NCBI GenBank assembly: GCA_017936765.1 | Contig: JAGBEX010000019.1 | Span: forward strand, 1-64,000 | DNA: 64,000 nt | Origin: Clostridia bacterium | GTDB taxonomy: Bacteria > Bacillota > Clostridia > Christensenellales > Aristaeellaceae | Direction: 5' to 3' | In this document: piece after piece, positions 44,124 to 51,671 of the stretch | Layout: every line of letters begins with the position of its first letter | Position numbering within the stretch: the first letter of the stretch is position 1 | The notes under the pieces: generated by a model | The model's input: the letters and a program-made list of their open reading frames with translations, nothing else | What the model was told of the DNA's origin: nothing | The model's database searches: none | Made by a program: the position numbers and the translations under genes

Positions 44124-45215
44124 ATGAAGCTTGAACCCACCAACGCCGTGATCCTCATCCCTTCCCTGGAGCCGGACGAGCGTCTGCCCGTGTACGTCCG
44201 CGCCCTGATGGACAAGGGCTTTTCCCGCTTCGTGATCGTGGACGACGGCTCCAGCGAAAAGTATCAGGACATCTTCAGCCGCCTGGACGCCATGGAGGGC
44301 GTTACCGTGCTGCACCATGAGGTGAACAAGGGCAAGGGCGTGGCGCTGAAGACCGGCTATGCCCACATCCAGCAGGCCATGCCCGATGCCAGCGGCGTGA
44401 TCACCGCCGATGCCGATGGCCAGCACACCGTGGACGACTGCTGGCAGCTGGCCGAAGCCCTGGCCGAGGGCAAGGACGAATTGTACCTGGGCAGCCGCGA
44501 CTTCAACCTGGAGAACGTGCCACCCAAGTCCCGCTTCGGCAACAAGATCACCAGCGCGGTGTTCAAGCTGCTCTATGGGCAATGGCTGCCCGATACCCAG
44601 ACCGGCCTGCGCGCCTTCCCCTTCCGGCGGCTGGGCTTCATGCAGCAGGTGAAGGGCGACCGCTTTGAGTACGAAATGAACGTCCTCATCGCCTGCGCCC
44701 GCGCCAATATCCCCATGGTACCCATCACCATCGAGACCATTTACGAGAATGAGAACGCTGGCACCCACTTCCACCCCATCCGGGACAGCTATCGCATCTA
44801 CAAGGTGATCCTGGGCAGCTTCATCCTGTTCATGGGCGCGTCCATCATTTCCTTCCTGATCGATAACGGCGTGTTCGCCATCCTGGAGAATTTCATCCTG
44901 GCGGGCATGGGTTCCGGCCGCGAGATCCTCAGCACGGTGATCGCCCGCCTCATTTCCGCGCCCTGCAATTTCCTGCTGAACAAGAATTTCGTGTTCAAGT
45001 CCAAGGGCGACAAGCAGACCTTCATCCGCTATGTGATCCTGGCGGTGTGCCTGCTGCTGGCCTCCGCCGTGGGCGTTGAACTGATCGTGAAGCTGCTCCA
45101 CTTTGCCCCCGCGCTGGCCTCCATTGTGAAGCTGGTGGTGGATGCGCTGCTGTATCTGGTGAGCTACCGGGTGCAGAACCGCTGGGTGTTCCGCCAGGAG
45201 GACAGCCATGAGTGA
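44124..45215 (+). CDS. GT2 glycosyltransferase fused to a GtrA domain
   Basis: This 363-residue protein has an N-terminal GT-A domain (residues about 1-215) with VIVDDGSS, KGKGVALKTGY, and TADADGQH (the DxD metal site). QTGLRAFP also fits polyprenyl-phosphate sugar transferases. A C-terminal GtrA unit with four membrane helices (about 225-355) has an Asn-rich CNFLLNKNFVF. A fused transferase and possible flippase would make and move a lipid-linked sugar. The last 8 bases overlap the next gene. Confidence 0.92.
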   Translation: MKLEPTNAVILIPSLEPDERLPVYVRALMDKGFSRFVIVDDGSSEKYQDIFSRLDAMEGVTVLHHEVNKGKGVALKTGYAHIQQAMPDASGVITADADGQHTVDDCWQLAEALAEGKDELYLGSRDFNLENVPPKSRFGNKITSAVFKLLYGQWLPDTQTGLRAFPFRRLGFMQQVKGDRFEYEMNVLIACARANIPMVPITIETIYENENAGTHFHPIRDSYRIYKVILGSFILFMGASIISFLIDNGVFAILENFILAGMGSGREILSTVIARLISAPCNFLLNKNFVFKSKGDKQTFIRYVILAVCLLLASAVGVELIVKLLHFAPALASIVKLVVDALLYLVSYRVQNRWVFRQEDSHE

Positions 45216-45375
45216 TAAGATCAAGAACCTGCTGCTGACGCTGCTGGCCGCGGTGCTGCTGGTGGGCTTCGCCGTGGCGATCCCCTCCCCCGACCTGAAG
45301 CAGGAAGCCCAGGAATCCTACATGAACGCCGGCCCCGCCGATGAAGACGACGAATACGCTTTCCTTTTCGAATGA
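45208..45375 (+). CDS. Small one-helix membrane protein (55 residues)
   Basis: This short gene has start ATG 45208 and stop TGA 45373-45375. It encodes a basic start (MSDKIKN), one hydrophobic helix (LLLTLLAAVLLVGFAVAI) and an acidic tail (PADEDDEYAFLFE). It overlaps the preceding gene by 8 bases, with GGAGG in the overlap. The next gene's ribosome site follows its stop. Tight coupling argues that it is real; function unknown, maybe a helper of the glycosyltransferase. Confidence 0.7.
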   Translation: MSDKIKNLLLTLLAAVLLVGFAVAIPSPDLKQEAQESYMNAGPADEDDEYAFLFE

Positions 45376-45392
45376 TAGTTGGAGGTACTGAT

Positions 45393-46307
45393 ATGCGCAA
45401 GCTTGCCGCGATCCTTCTGTGCGCGATGCTCCTGCCCTGCTTTGCCGCGGCGGAGATCGCCTTCCCTTCCCTGCCCATCGACATCAACACCCCCGGCCAT
45501 GTGGCCGATCCCGCCAACTTCACCGCGACCACCTACGAGGATCCCAGCATCTCTGTGACCATGGAGCGCGTGTGGGTGGGTGAAGCCCACTTCAACGTGG
45601 CTCGCGTGAAGATCGCCGATGCCTCCCAGCTGCGCACCGCCCTGGCTGGCCCCTTCGGCAAAAAGACCAACCGCATTTCCACCATTGCCAAGAACAACAA
45701 TGCCGTGGTGGCCATCGGCGGCGACTACTGCACCAACGAGGAAGGCGGCTTCGTCGTCCGCATGGGCGAGACCTTCCGCAAAAAGCCCATCAAGACCCGC
45801 GATATGCTCATCACCGATGAGAACGGCGATTTCCACATCATCCCCAAGTCCGATGCTGCCACCCTCAAGGCGCTGATGGACGAGCATACCCTGGTCAACG
45901 TGTTCAACTTCGGCCCTGCCCTGGTCATCGATGGCCAGCTGCAGGAGATCCCCAAGGACTACCGCTACAACCCCAATGGCCTGGAACCCCGCTGCGGCAT
46001 CGGCCAGGTGGGTCCGCTGGAGTACATCCTGGTGGTGGTGGACGGCGGCAAGGATCGCCCTGTGACCGTCACCAATGCCGATGGCACCAAGCAGAAGTCC
46101 TACGGCTGCAAAACCGCCACCCTGGCCCAGTTCCTCTACGATCAGGGCTGCCAGCAGGCCTATAACCTGGATGGCGGCAACAGCGCCCTGATGGTCTTTG
46201 GCGAAGAGAACTTCTCCACCAAAACGGTGAAGTCCGAGCGCTCCGTCAGCGACATCATCTACTTCGCCACCGCCATCGACTTTGGCCTGGATGCCACAAA
46301 GGAGTAA
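45393..46307 (+). CDS. Secreted phosphodiester glycosidase-like (NAGPA) protein
   Basis: This 304-residue protein starts at ATG 45393 (GGAGG eight bases upstream) with a signal peptide (MRKLAAILLCAMLLPCFAAA). The NAGPA-type core has VAIGGDYC, NFGPALVIDG, RCGIGQ, and YNLDGGNSALMVF; the DGGxS motif is a family hallmark. The family includes the phosphodiester alpha-N-acetylglucosaminidase domain and bacterial exopolysaccharide or teichoic-acid-related enzymes. It follows a sugar transferase, so work on a surface glycan is likely. Confidence 0.88.
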   Translation: MRKLAAILLCAMLLPCFAAAEIAFPSLPIDINTPGHVADPANFTATTYEDPSISVTMERVWVGEAHFNVARVKIADASQLRTALAGPFGKKTNRISTIAKNNNAVVAIGGDYCTNEEGGFVVRMGETFRKKPIKTRDMLITDENGDFHIIPKSDAATLKALMDEHTLVNVFNFGPALVIDGQLQEIPKDYRYNPNGLEPRCGIGQVGPLEYILVVVDGGKDRPVTVTNADGTKQKSYGCKTATLAQFLYDQGCQQAYNLDGGNSALMVFGEENFSTKTVKSERSVSDIIYFATAIDFGLDATKE

Positions 46308-46310
46308 CGC

Positions 46311-47264
46311 ATGGATGTGACCCTGTTCACCTCTTTCGGCGCCCCCCTGACCGGCTATGGCCTGGGCGTGGCTGCCGCGCTGCTGCTGGCCCTTGCCGCC
46401 AGCTACTTCTATGCCCACCGCACCGGATTGGCCTACAGTGCCTTCATCCGTCTGGCGGTGCTGGCCATTCCCCTGTGCTGGCTCATGTCCCGCCTGGTGT
46501 ATGTGCTGGCCAACTGCACCTATTACCTCACCACCCTGTCCAACCCTGTGCTGGCGCTGTATTTCTGGGACGGCGGCTACTCCGCCGCCGGTGCGGTGAT
46601 GGGTCTGCTCCTGGCGGGCTTCCTGGCGGAAAAGTGGAACCGCCTGCCCCATGGCTCCCTGATGGACGCCGTGGCCTTCGGCCTTCCCCTTGGCCTGGCT
46701 GTGACCCGCGCCCTGGAGGGCGGCACCCACCTGGGTCTTGGCCGCCCCATCAGCTACGAGTGGCTGTATTTCCTGGGTGTGGAGGACGGCTATGGCGATC
46801 TTGTCCACCCGGTTTACCGCTACGAGGCAGCCGCCGCGCTGATCGTCCTCGCAATCCTGCTTATTTGGCTCTGTAAGCGCCGCTGGCGCGTTCGGAAGGG
46901 TGACACCTGTCTTGTATCTCTGACGCTCCTAGGGGCCTTCCAGGTCGTTTTAGAGAGTCTGCGCAACGATGGCCACATGGTGGTGCATTTTGTGCGCATC
47001 CAGCAGGTGCTGGCGCTGGTGGCGCTGGTGGTGGCCTTTGCAGTGTTCACCACCCGGCTCTACCGCCTTGGCGGCATGAAAAAGAGCCACCTGCTTGCGC
47101 TGTGGCTCGTGACGATCGTATGTATTGGCATGGGCATCTTCATGGAGTTCCGCGTGGATCGCGGCTCGCTGAAGCTTGTGTACTACGCTGTGATGATCCT
47201 GTGCATGGCGCTCATCGCCGCTATGGCGCTGCTGAGCCGCCGCAAGGCCGAAAGGCTGCATTAA
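46311..47264 (+). CDS. Lgt-like integral membrane protein
   Basis: This 317-residue protein has about seven membrane helices. Features recall prolipoprotein diacylglyceryl transferase: VTRALEGGTHLGLGR in place of the usual Arg-x-x-Asn-x-x-x-GE block, HPVYRYEA (like HPxxLYE) and ESLRND (like EFxR). The His-Gly-Gly segment of Lgt is replaced by YSAAGAVMG, so the usual catalytic His is absent. It could be a divergent Lgt or a paralogue with another lipid substrate. It starts 3 bases after the NAGPA gene. Confidence 0.72.
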   Translation: MDVTLFTSFGAPLTGYGLGVAAALLLALAASYFYAHRTGLAYSAFIRLAVLAIPLCWLMSRLVYVLANCTYYLTTLSNPVLALYFWDGGYSAAGAVMGLLLAGFLAEKWNRLPHGSLMDAVAFGLPLGLAVTRALEGGTHLGLGRPISYEWLYFLGVEDGYGDLVHPVYRYEAAAALIVLAILLIWLCKRRWRVRKGDTCLVSLTLLGAFQVVLESLRNDGHMVVHFVRIQQVLALVALVVAFAVFTTRLYRLGGMKKSHLLALWLVTIVCIGMGIFMEFRVDRGSLKLVYYAVMILCMALIAAMALLSRRKAERLH

Positions 47265-47710
47265 TCCTTCCGGTTGGGGCAATCCTTCTTGCAGCCCTTG
47301 CAAGTGTCCAGGCACAGATCCTCGCCCCGCAGCAGCATGGGCTGCTGACCCCCGGCCGCCTCGCCCTCGGGCTTGAAGCCCAGCTTGGCAAAGAAGCCCG
47401 TCACATCCATGGGGCTGACCAGCCGCAACAGCCGCGCCGCATGGGTCTCAGCCTTGAAGAGCAACAGGCGCAGCGTCAGGTCGCCCAAGCGGCGGCCACG
47501 CAGCTCCGGCAGCACGGCGATGTCCCCCAGCCAGAAGGCGCCTTCCCGCCACCACAGGCGGCCCGTGGCAGCCGGCTCCCCGGCAAACCACACCAGCACG
47601 TTCCAGGACTCCTTGTCCATATCATCCCGGCCGCGGCCAAACACCTTTTCACGGATAGCAAACGCCTCGGCTGCATCAGCGCCGGGCTGGAACCACTTAC
47701 CTTCAACCAT
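47261..47710 (-). CDS. GNAT-type acetyltransferase with C-terminal Cys cluster
   Basis: This 149-residue protein starts at ATG 47710; an ATG three codons earlier is possible but abuts its ribosome site. The GNAT core has WLGDIAVLPELRGRRLGDLTLRLL (acetyl-CoA loop R/Q-x-x-G-x-G/A region) and GFFAKLGFKPEGE. The last 20 residues carry CLDTCKGCKKDC, a four-Cys pattern likely to bind metal. Convergent with the Lgt-like gene, overlapping its end by 4 bases. Substrate unknown. Confidence 0.82.
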   Translation of the reverse strand: MVEGKWFQPGADAAEAFAIREKVFGRGRDDMDKESWNVLVWFAGEPAATGRLWWREGAFWLGDIAVLPELRGRRLGDLTLRLLLFKAETHAARLLRLVSPMDVTGFFAKLGFKPEGEAAGGQQPMLLRGEDLCLDTCKGCKKDCPNRKD

Positions 47711-47743
47711 TGCACCCATCCCTTTCAGAGGAGGAAATATCCC

Positions 47744-47953
47744 ATGGAGCGAGAGAAGATCGACCGCATCAACGAACTGGCCCGCAAAAAAAAGACCGTG
47801 GGTCTCACCCAGGCCGAGGCCGAGGAACAGGCCATCCTCCGCCGTGAATACCTCGATGGCTTCCGTGCCAACATGGAGGACATTCTGAAAAACACGGTGA
47901 TCCAGCGCCCCGATGGCACCAAGGCGCCCCTGCAAAAGAAGCGCCCTAACTAA
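47744..47953 (+). CDS. DUF896 protein (YnzC-like)
   Basis: This 69-residue protein starts at ATG 47744 after GGAGG. It has the DUF896 pattern: KIDRINELARKKKTVGLTQAEAEEQAILRREYLDGFR. Members such as YnzC of Bacillus form a short helical hairpin, and the role is unknown. Only 33 bases separate it from the GNAT gene start, so the two are divergent and share an upstream region. Confidence 0.9.
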   Translation: MEREKIDRINELARKKKTVGLTQAEAEEQAILRREYLDGFRANMEDILKNTVIQRPDGTKAPLQKKRPN

Positions 47954-48006
47954 TAGTATACAAGAGCAGCATGTGAAAGTCAAATAAAAAACTTTGGCAA
48001 AAACTA

Positions 48007-48035
48007 TTGCCAAAATAGCCATCCTTGTGTATAAT
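48007..48035 (+). promoter_or_regulatory. Sigma-A promoter of the DUF1292 gene
   Basis: TTGCCA (48007-48012) and TATAAT (48030-48035) with 17 bases between. Transcription would start near 48,042, giving a leader of about 168 bases. Confidence 0.82.
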
Positions 48036-48081
48036 AAAGATGCACCAAGGGAAGATGAATAAAGAGTAAAGAGCCGCTTCC

Positions 48082-48177
48082 CCGGCAGCCATCGATCCCC
48101 CGACGGAATAACCGCACGACCGATGGTAACCCTTGATCCCAGGCAAGCCTGTTTCGATACAAGCCCCTGGCTGCCGG
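48082..48177 (+). ncRNA. Structured 5' leader of the DUF1292 gene, unidentified
   Basis: CCGGCAGCCA (48082-48091) pairs perfectly with TGGCTGCCGG (48168-48177). Inside, CCATCG/CGATGG (48089-48094 with 48121-48126), CGG/CCG (48104-48106 with 48112-48114) and CAGG-CAAG-CCTG (48140-48151) can form. The outermost stem and the second one compete for three bases, so two structures are possible. I do not match it to a known riboswitch. It ends 33 bases before the TTG start. No gene is seen in 47,954-48,209. Confidence 0.6.
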
Positions 48178-48209
48178 CTGAAAGCGATTGAAGAAAGAGG
48201 TGATCCCCG

Positions 48210-48584
48210 TTGTACGAAGAGGAAAATGAATCCCTGGACATCATCGAGATGACTGACGACGAAGGTAATACCATTTTGATGCAGGTTGTTGACTATTTCT
48301 TCTACAATGGCGAAGAATACGTGATTCTGACTGACAGCATCGACGATGATGATTGCGACTGCGAAGAATGTCACCACGAGCATGAGCATGATGAACAGTG
48401 CGCCTGCGGCTGCGAAGACATCGATGAGACCGAAGAAATCACCTGCTACATTATGAAGGTGATCCAGTCCACCGTGGACGGTGAAGAGGTCGAAGAGTTC
48501 GTTCCCGTGGAAGACCAGGCACTCGAGGCCAAGCTGATCGAGATCGCCTCCACCAAGCTCAACGCCGAGGACGACGAAGAGTAA
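48210..48584 (+). CDS. DUF1292 protein with Cys/His-rich insert
   Basis: This 124-residue acidic protein has the DUF1292 pattern: IIEMTDDEGNTILMQVVDYFFYNGEEYVIL at the start and YIMKVIQSTVDGEEVEEFVPVED. Between them lies a Cys/His-rich loop (CDCEECHHEHEHDEQCACGCE) that could bind metal. Function of the family is not known. TTG 48210 follows GAGGTGAT by eight bases. It has a dedicated promoter and a structured leader. Confidence 0.88.
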   Translation: MYEEENESLDIIEMTDDEGNTILMQVVDYFFYNGEEYVILTDSIDDDDCDCEECHHEHEHDEQCACGCEDIDETEEITCYIMKVIQSTVDGEEVEEFVPVEDQALEAKLIEIASTKLNAEDDEE

Positions 48585-48620
48585 CCCCTACCCTTTCTTT
48601 CAACTGAATACGGTACCTGC

Positions 48621-48647
48621 GCGGATGGTAGCTGCCATCCGCTTTTT
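48621..48647 (+). terminator. Terminator of the DUF1292 gene
   Basis: GCGGATGG (48621-48628) pairs with CCATCCGC (48635-48642), loop of six, then TTTTT. Confidence 0.88.
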
Positions 48648-48650
48648 GTG

Positions 48651-48679
48651 TCCTGGAAATGGCAGAGCCATTTCCAGGA
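48651..48679. repeat. Perfect 13-base palindrome
   Basis: TCCTGGAAATGGC-AGA-GCCATTTCCAGGA forms a hairpin just after the terminator, with no T-tract on either strand, so it is not a simple terminator. It could be a protein-binding site. Confidence 0.6.
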
Positions 48680-48794
48680 GTTTGCGCTCCGTCACTGTGG
48701 CCGGCTGATTTTGGTGGCACTTTGCTATTTCCGTCTTTTTGGTGTTGCTTCTTCATATTTCTCAGCGAGATTGCCCCGATTTTCCCCGACTTGC

Positions 48795-49049
48795 GGTCGG
48801 TTCTTCATAAATGTTTTGCACAGTTCTGTGGAAAACCCTGTGGATAATGTGGAAAACTATGATTGAATCCATCAGCTTCCCATGTGGATAATTTGTGAAG
48901 AACCGACCCGGCGAATTGCAACATATCGCAGAAAATCCAGGCATTTCAAGCCTTTTGCAAAACCGACCCGCCCGCTATTCGTCACAATTCGCTTTTCCCC
49001 AGCACATTCCACAGGCTGCGGTCGGTTTAGTTATCCACAGTGTGGACAA
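48795..49049. other. DnaA-box cluster between inverted repeats, origin-like
   Basis: Two perfect boxes TGTGGATAA (48839-48847, 48883-48891) and one perfect reverse box TTATCCACA (49031-49039) lie with TGTGGACAA (49041-49049) and two TGTGGAAAA sites (48827-48835, 48848-48856). GGTCGGTTCTTCA (48795-48807) and TGAAGAACCGACC (48896-48908) form a 13-base inverted repeat around four of them. AAACCGACC (48960-48968) and GGTCGGTTT (49020-49028) form a second. The stretch 48,680-49,080 has no gene. It looks like an origin or a DnaA-binding control site, but no dnaA, dnaN or rpmH is present. Confidence 0.65.
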
Positions 49050-49082
49050 CTTATTACGGAATGTCATGGCCAAAACACAATA

Positions 49083-49114
49083 GCGGCGCAGCTTTTGCAA
49101 CAAAGCTGCGCCGC
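49083..49114 (-). terminator. Terminator downstream of the histidine kinase
   Basis: A perfect 13-base stem GCGGCGCAGCTTT/AAAGCTGCGCCGC with a 6-base loop, then a T-rich TATTGTGTTTT on the minus strand. Confidence 0.8.
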
Positions 49115-49128
49115 CGGTTGATTCGATT

Positions 49129-50001
49129 TTACTTGATGGTAGTGATCTCCTTGGGTACATAGCCGGAGAAAGTGGTGCAATCCGCATCGCTGGTCAGGGT
49201 GATATCCCCGCCCCGGTCGTTCAGCACCTTCTTCACAATGAACAATCCCATGCCATGTCCCGCCGCCTTGGTGGTGATGCCCGCATTGAAGATGCTCTTC
49301 TGGCTCTTCAGGGGGATCATGGGGCCGTTGTTGCTCACGCTGAAGCGGAAGGAGCGAAGGTCTTCGGTCAGCGTCACCGTCAGCTGCCTGTCGGTGACTT
49401 CCTCCAGGGCGTCGATGGCGTTGTCGATCAGGTTAGACAGCACCTTGCACATTTCCCAGCCGGGGATGGGCAAGTCCTTCCACGCAGACTGGATGTTCAG
49501 CTTGACCTTGATGCCCTCTTTTTCGCAGGCAGCCAGCTTCACCTGCAAGAGCGCGTTGATGGCCGGGTTAGCGGTTTTCATCACCTTGCTCACGGAGGTG
49601 ATGGCGCCGTACACCTTCTCGATGTAGGCATTGGCCTCCTGGTACTCCTCCATCTCCATCAGGCTGTACACCACCTGCAAATGGTTCAGGAAATCGTGCC
49701 GCTGGGAGCGCAGGGTGTTGTTCAGGGTGGTCATGGCCTCGATGGTGTCGTCCATGTCGTCCAGCTGACGCATCAGCTTGCGGGTGGCAAAAGCCTCGCG
49801 GATGTCCACCACGCCGCCCCATATCACCACACAGGCCGCAATGGCCAGGATGTACCGCGCCATGGGCAGGTTCATCACGGTTTTGGGCATCAGCAGCATA
49901 TAGGTTACGATCACCACGATCAAGCCGACCTGCAAGCCATTGGCCACCACAGCCATTTTGAACGCCTTGTTGGTATTCACGTCACGCTTGATTCGTTTCA
50001 C
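49129..50001 (-). CDS. Sensor histidine kinase, Spo0B/DcuS-like
   Basis: This 290-residue protein has two membrane helices (about 15-38 and 47-65). The phospho-acceptor is in RSQRHDFLNHLQVV, which has the RHDxxNHLQ signature of Spo0B/CitA-type dimerisation domains. A HATPase domain has the N-box LSNLIDNAIDAL and G-box AGHGMGLFIV. There is no extracellular sensor domain and no response regulator nearby, so the input and partner are unknown. It overlaps rarA by 4 bases (ATGA). Confidence 0.9.
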   Translation of the reverse strand: MKRIKRDVNTNKAFKMAVVANGLQVGLIVVIVTYMLLMPKTVMNLPMARYILAIAACVVIWGGVVDIREAFATRKLMRQLDDMDDTIEAMTTLNNTLRSQRHDFLNHLQVVYSLMEMEEYQEANAYIEKVYGAITSVSKVMKTANPAINALLQVKLAACEKEGIKVKLNIQSAWKDLPIPGWEMCKVLSNLIDNAIDALEEVTDRQLTVTLTEDLRSFRFSVSNNGPMIPLKSQKSIFNAGITTKAAGHGMGLFIVKKVLNDRGGDITLTSDADCTTFSGYVPKEITTIK

Positions 50002-51296
50002 TTCTTCATCCCCTTTCGCGCCTGCTGGTTTTTGAGGATGGTTGCTTCATGGCCCATTTCGGTGGGCTGATAATACTGTTTTCCCTTGACCTCCGGGGGC
50101 ATATAGTCCTGCTGCACCCAATGGCCGGGGAAATCATGGGGGTACAGATACCCTTCGCCGCTGCCGATGCGCACATGACCCGCATAGTGGGTGTCCCGCA
50201 GATGCACCGGCACCGGGCCGAAGCCGCCCTTCTCCGCATCGGCCATGGCGGCGTCCACCGCAGCGCTCACGCTGTTGGACTTGGGGCTTTCGCACACGGC
50301 AATGATGGCCTGGGCAATGGGCAGCCGGGCCTCCGGCATACCCATGGTTTCCAGCGCTGTGGCTGCGGCAGCCGCCTGCAACAGCGCAATGGGATTGGCC
50401 ACGCCCACGTCCTCGCTGGCGTGCGCCAAGATGCGCCGCACGATGAGCCGCGGATCCACCCCCGCGTAGTTCAGCCGGGCAAACCAGGCCAGCGCCGCAT
50501 TGCTGTCCGACCCCCGCAGCGACTTGCAAAACGCGCTGAGCATATCGTAATACAGGCTCTCATCGCAGCGCAACATGGGCTTCTGGATGCTCTCCTCCGC
50601 CACCGCCAGGTCAACGTGAATCACGCCCTCCTCGTCCGCAGCGGTGGTCAGCACCGCCAGCTCGATGGCGCCCAGCGCGGCGCGGGTATCGCCATTGGCG
50701 ATGCGGGCAATGTGCCGCAGGGCGTCCTCCTCGGCCTGGATGTTCAGCCCGCCGTAGCCCCGCTCCGCATCCGTCAGGGCGCGGCGCATGGCCACCAGCA
50801 CGTCCTTCTCCTGCAGCGGATAGAACTGAAACACCCTGCACCGGCTCACGATAGCCGGGGTCATGGCCACCATGGGGTTCTCTGTGGTGGAGCCGATGAA
50901 GCGGATAATGCCCTTCTCAATGGCGGGCAGAATGCTGTCGCTCTGCGCCTTCGACCAGCGGTGGCACTCGTCCAGCAGCAGGTAGGTGGGCTGGCCGTAC
51001 AGGCTGCGGCGCTCCTGCGCCTGCTTCAGCACCTCACGCACGTCCGCCACGCCGCTGGTCACCGCATTCAGCTGCACAAAGTTGGCCTTTGTCGCCCTGG
51101 CAATGATGGACGCCAGCGTGGTCTTGCCGCACCCGGGCGGCCCAAAGAAGATGGAGGAAGTCAGCCGATCCGCCTCGATCGCCCGGCGCAATAGCCTCCC
51201 CTTCCCCACCAAATGCTCCTGTCCGATAAACTCCTCCAGCGTCCTCGGCCTCATCCGATCCGCCAGCGGCGCGTCATCCTGTGTGAATAGATCCAT
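49998..51296 (-). CDS. rarA: Replication-associated recombination protein RarA (MgsA)
   Basis: This 432-residue AAA+ ATPase acts at stalled replication forks. It has the N-terminal LADRMRPRTLEEFIGQEHL, Walker A FGPPGCGKTT, Walker B LLLDECHRW, sensor 1 STTENP and the C-terminal tetramer domain (DTHYAGHVRIGSGEGYLYPHDFP is conserved). The Walker B differs from the common IDEIHRF. ATG 51296 follows AGGAGG; the 32-residue upstream extension is repeat-like DNA and is left out. Confidence 0.94.
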   Translation of the reverse strand: MDLFTQDDAPLADRMRPRTLEEFIGQEHLVGKGRLLRRAIEADRLTSSIFFGPPGCGKTTLASIIARATKANFVQLNAVTSGVADVREVLKQAQERRSLYGQPTYLLLDECHRWSKAQSDSILPAIEKGIIRFIGSTTENPMVAMTPAIVSRCRVFQFYPLQEKDVLVAMRRALTDAERGYGGLNIQAEEDALRHIARIANGDTRAALGAIELAVLTTAADEEGVIHVDLAVAEESIQKPMLRCDESLYYDMLSAFCKSLRGSDSNAALAWFARLNYAGVDPRLIVRRILAHASEDVGVANPIALLQAAAAATALETMGMPEARLPIAQAIIAVCESPKSNSVSAAVDAAMADAEKGGFGPVPVHLRDTHYAGHVRIGSGEGYLYPHDFPGHWVQQDYMPPEVKGKQYYQPTEMGHEATILKNQQARKGMKK

Positions 51297-51317
51297 AGTA
51301 CCTCCTGTGTGTAGGGT

Positions 51318-51357
51318 GCGAGAGGGCGGCTTTTTCTGAGAAAAAGCCCCCTCTCGC
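51318..51357. terminator. Strong hairpin between rarA and DUF1294 gene
   Basis: GCGAGAGGG and GCTTTTT on the left pair with AAAAAGC and CCTCTCGC on the right, with a CTGAG loop. The position fits the end of the lipase-DUF1294 transcript. Confidence 0.65.
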
Positions 51358-51398
51358 GCTCTCCTCGAAAAAGCGGCGACTTTCGCCTGCAATGCACA

Positions 51399-51671
51399 TC
51401 AAAGCAGCTTGATTCCGATAGCGACAATGATGATTTGCAGCACCAGTAAGGCAGGGAAGCCCAGTTTGAAATACCAATGCTTCGTCTTATGGCGGAAGGC
51501 GAACATCCCCAGCGTGCCGCCCAGGCCGCCGAACAGACCGGTGACCAGGAACAGCGTGGCCTCCTTGATGCGCCACTTGCCCGCCTTGGCGCGGTGCTTG
51601 TCAATGCCCATCAGGGCAAAGGCCAGCACGTTCATCACGGCAATGGCCAGCGCAATGATTTTAATCAGCAT
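51399..51671 (-). CDS. DUF1294 small membrane protein
   Basis: This is a 90-residue protein with three membrane helices and the DUF1294 pattern (MNVLAFALMGIDKHRAKAGKWRIKEATLF, GGLGGTLGMFAFRHKTKHWYF). The ATG at 51671 overlaps the lipase gene end by 11 bases. Function of the family is unknown. Confidence 0.9.
   Translation of the reverse strand: MLIKIIALAIAVMNVLAFALMGIDKHRAKAGKWRIKEATLFLVTGLFGGLGGTLGMFAFRHKTKHWYFKLGFPALLVLQIIIVAIGIKLL

Noticed and set aside
48082..48177. 6S RNA, SRP RNA or c-di-AMP riboswitch
   Set aside because: The conserved cores of these RNAs are not recognisable; only the general fold is visible.
47261..48274. 337-codon minus-strand version of the GNAT gene
   Set aside because: The extra N-terminal part runs through the DUF896 gene and the structured leader, and has no GNAT-like sequence.
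48795..49049. Firm call as the chromosome origin
   Set aside because: No dnaA, dnaN, rpmH or gyrase genes are near, and gene directions converge on the site rather than leave it.
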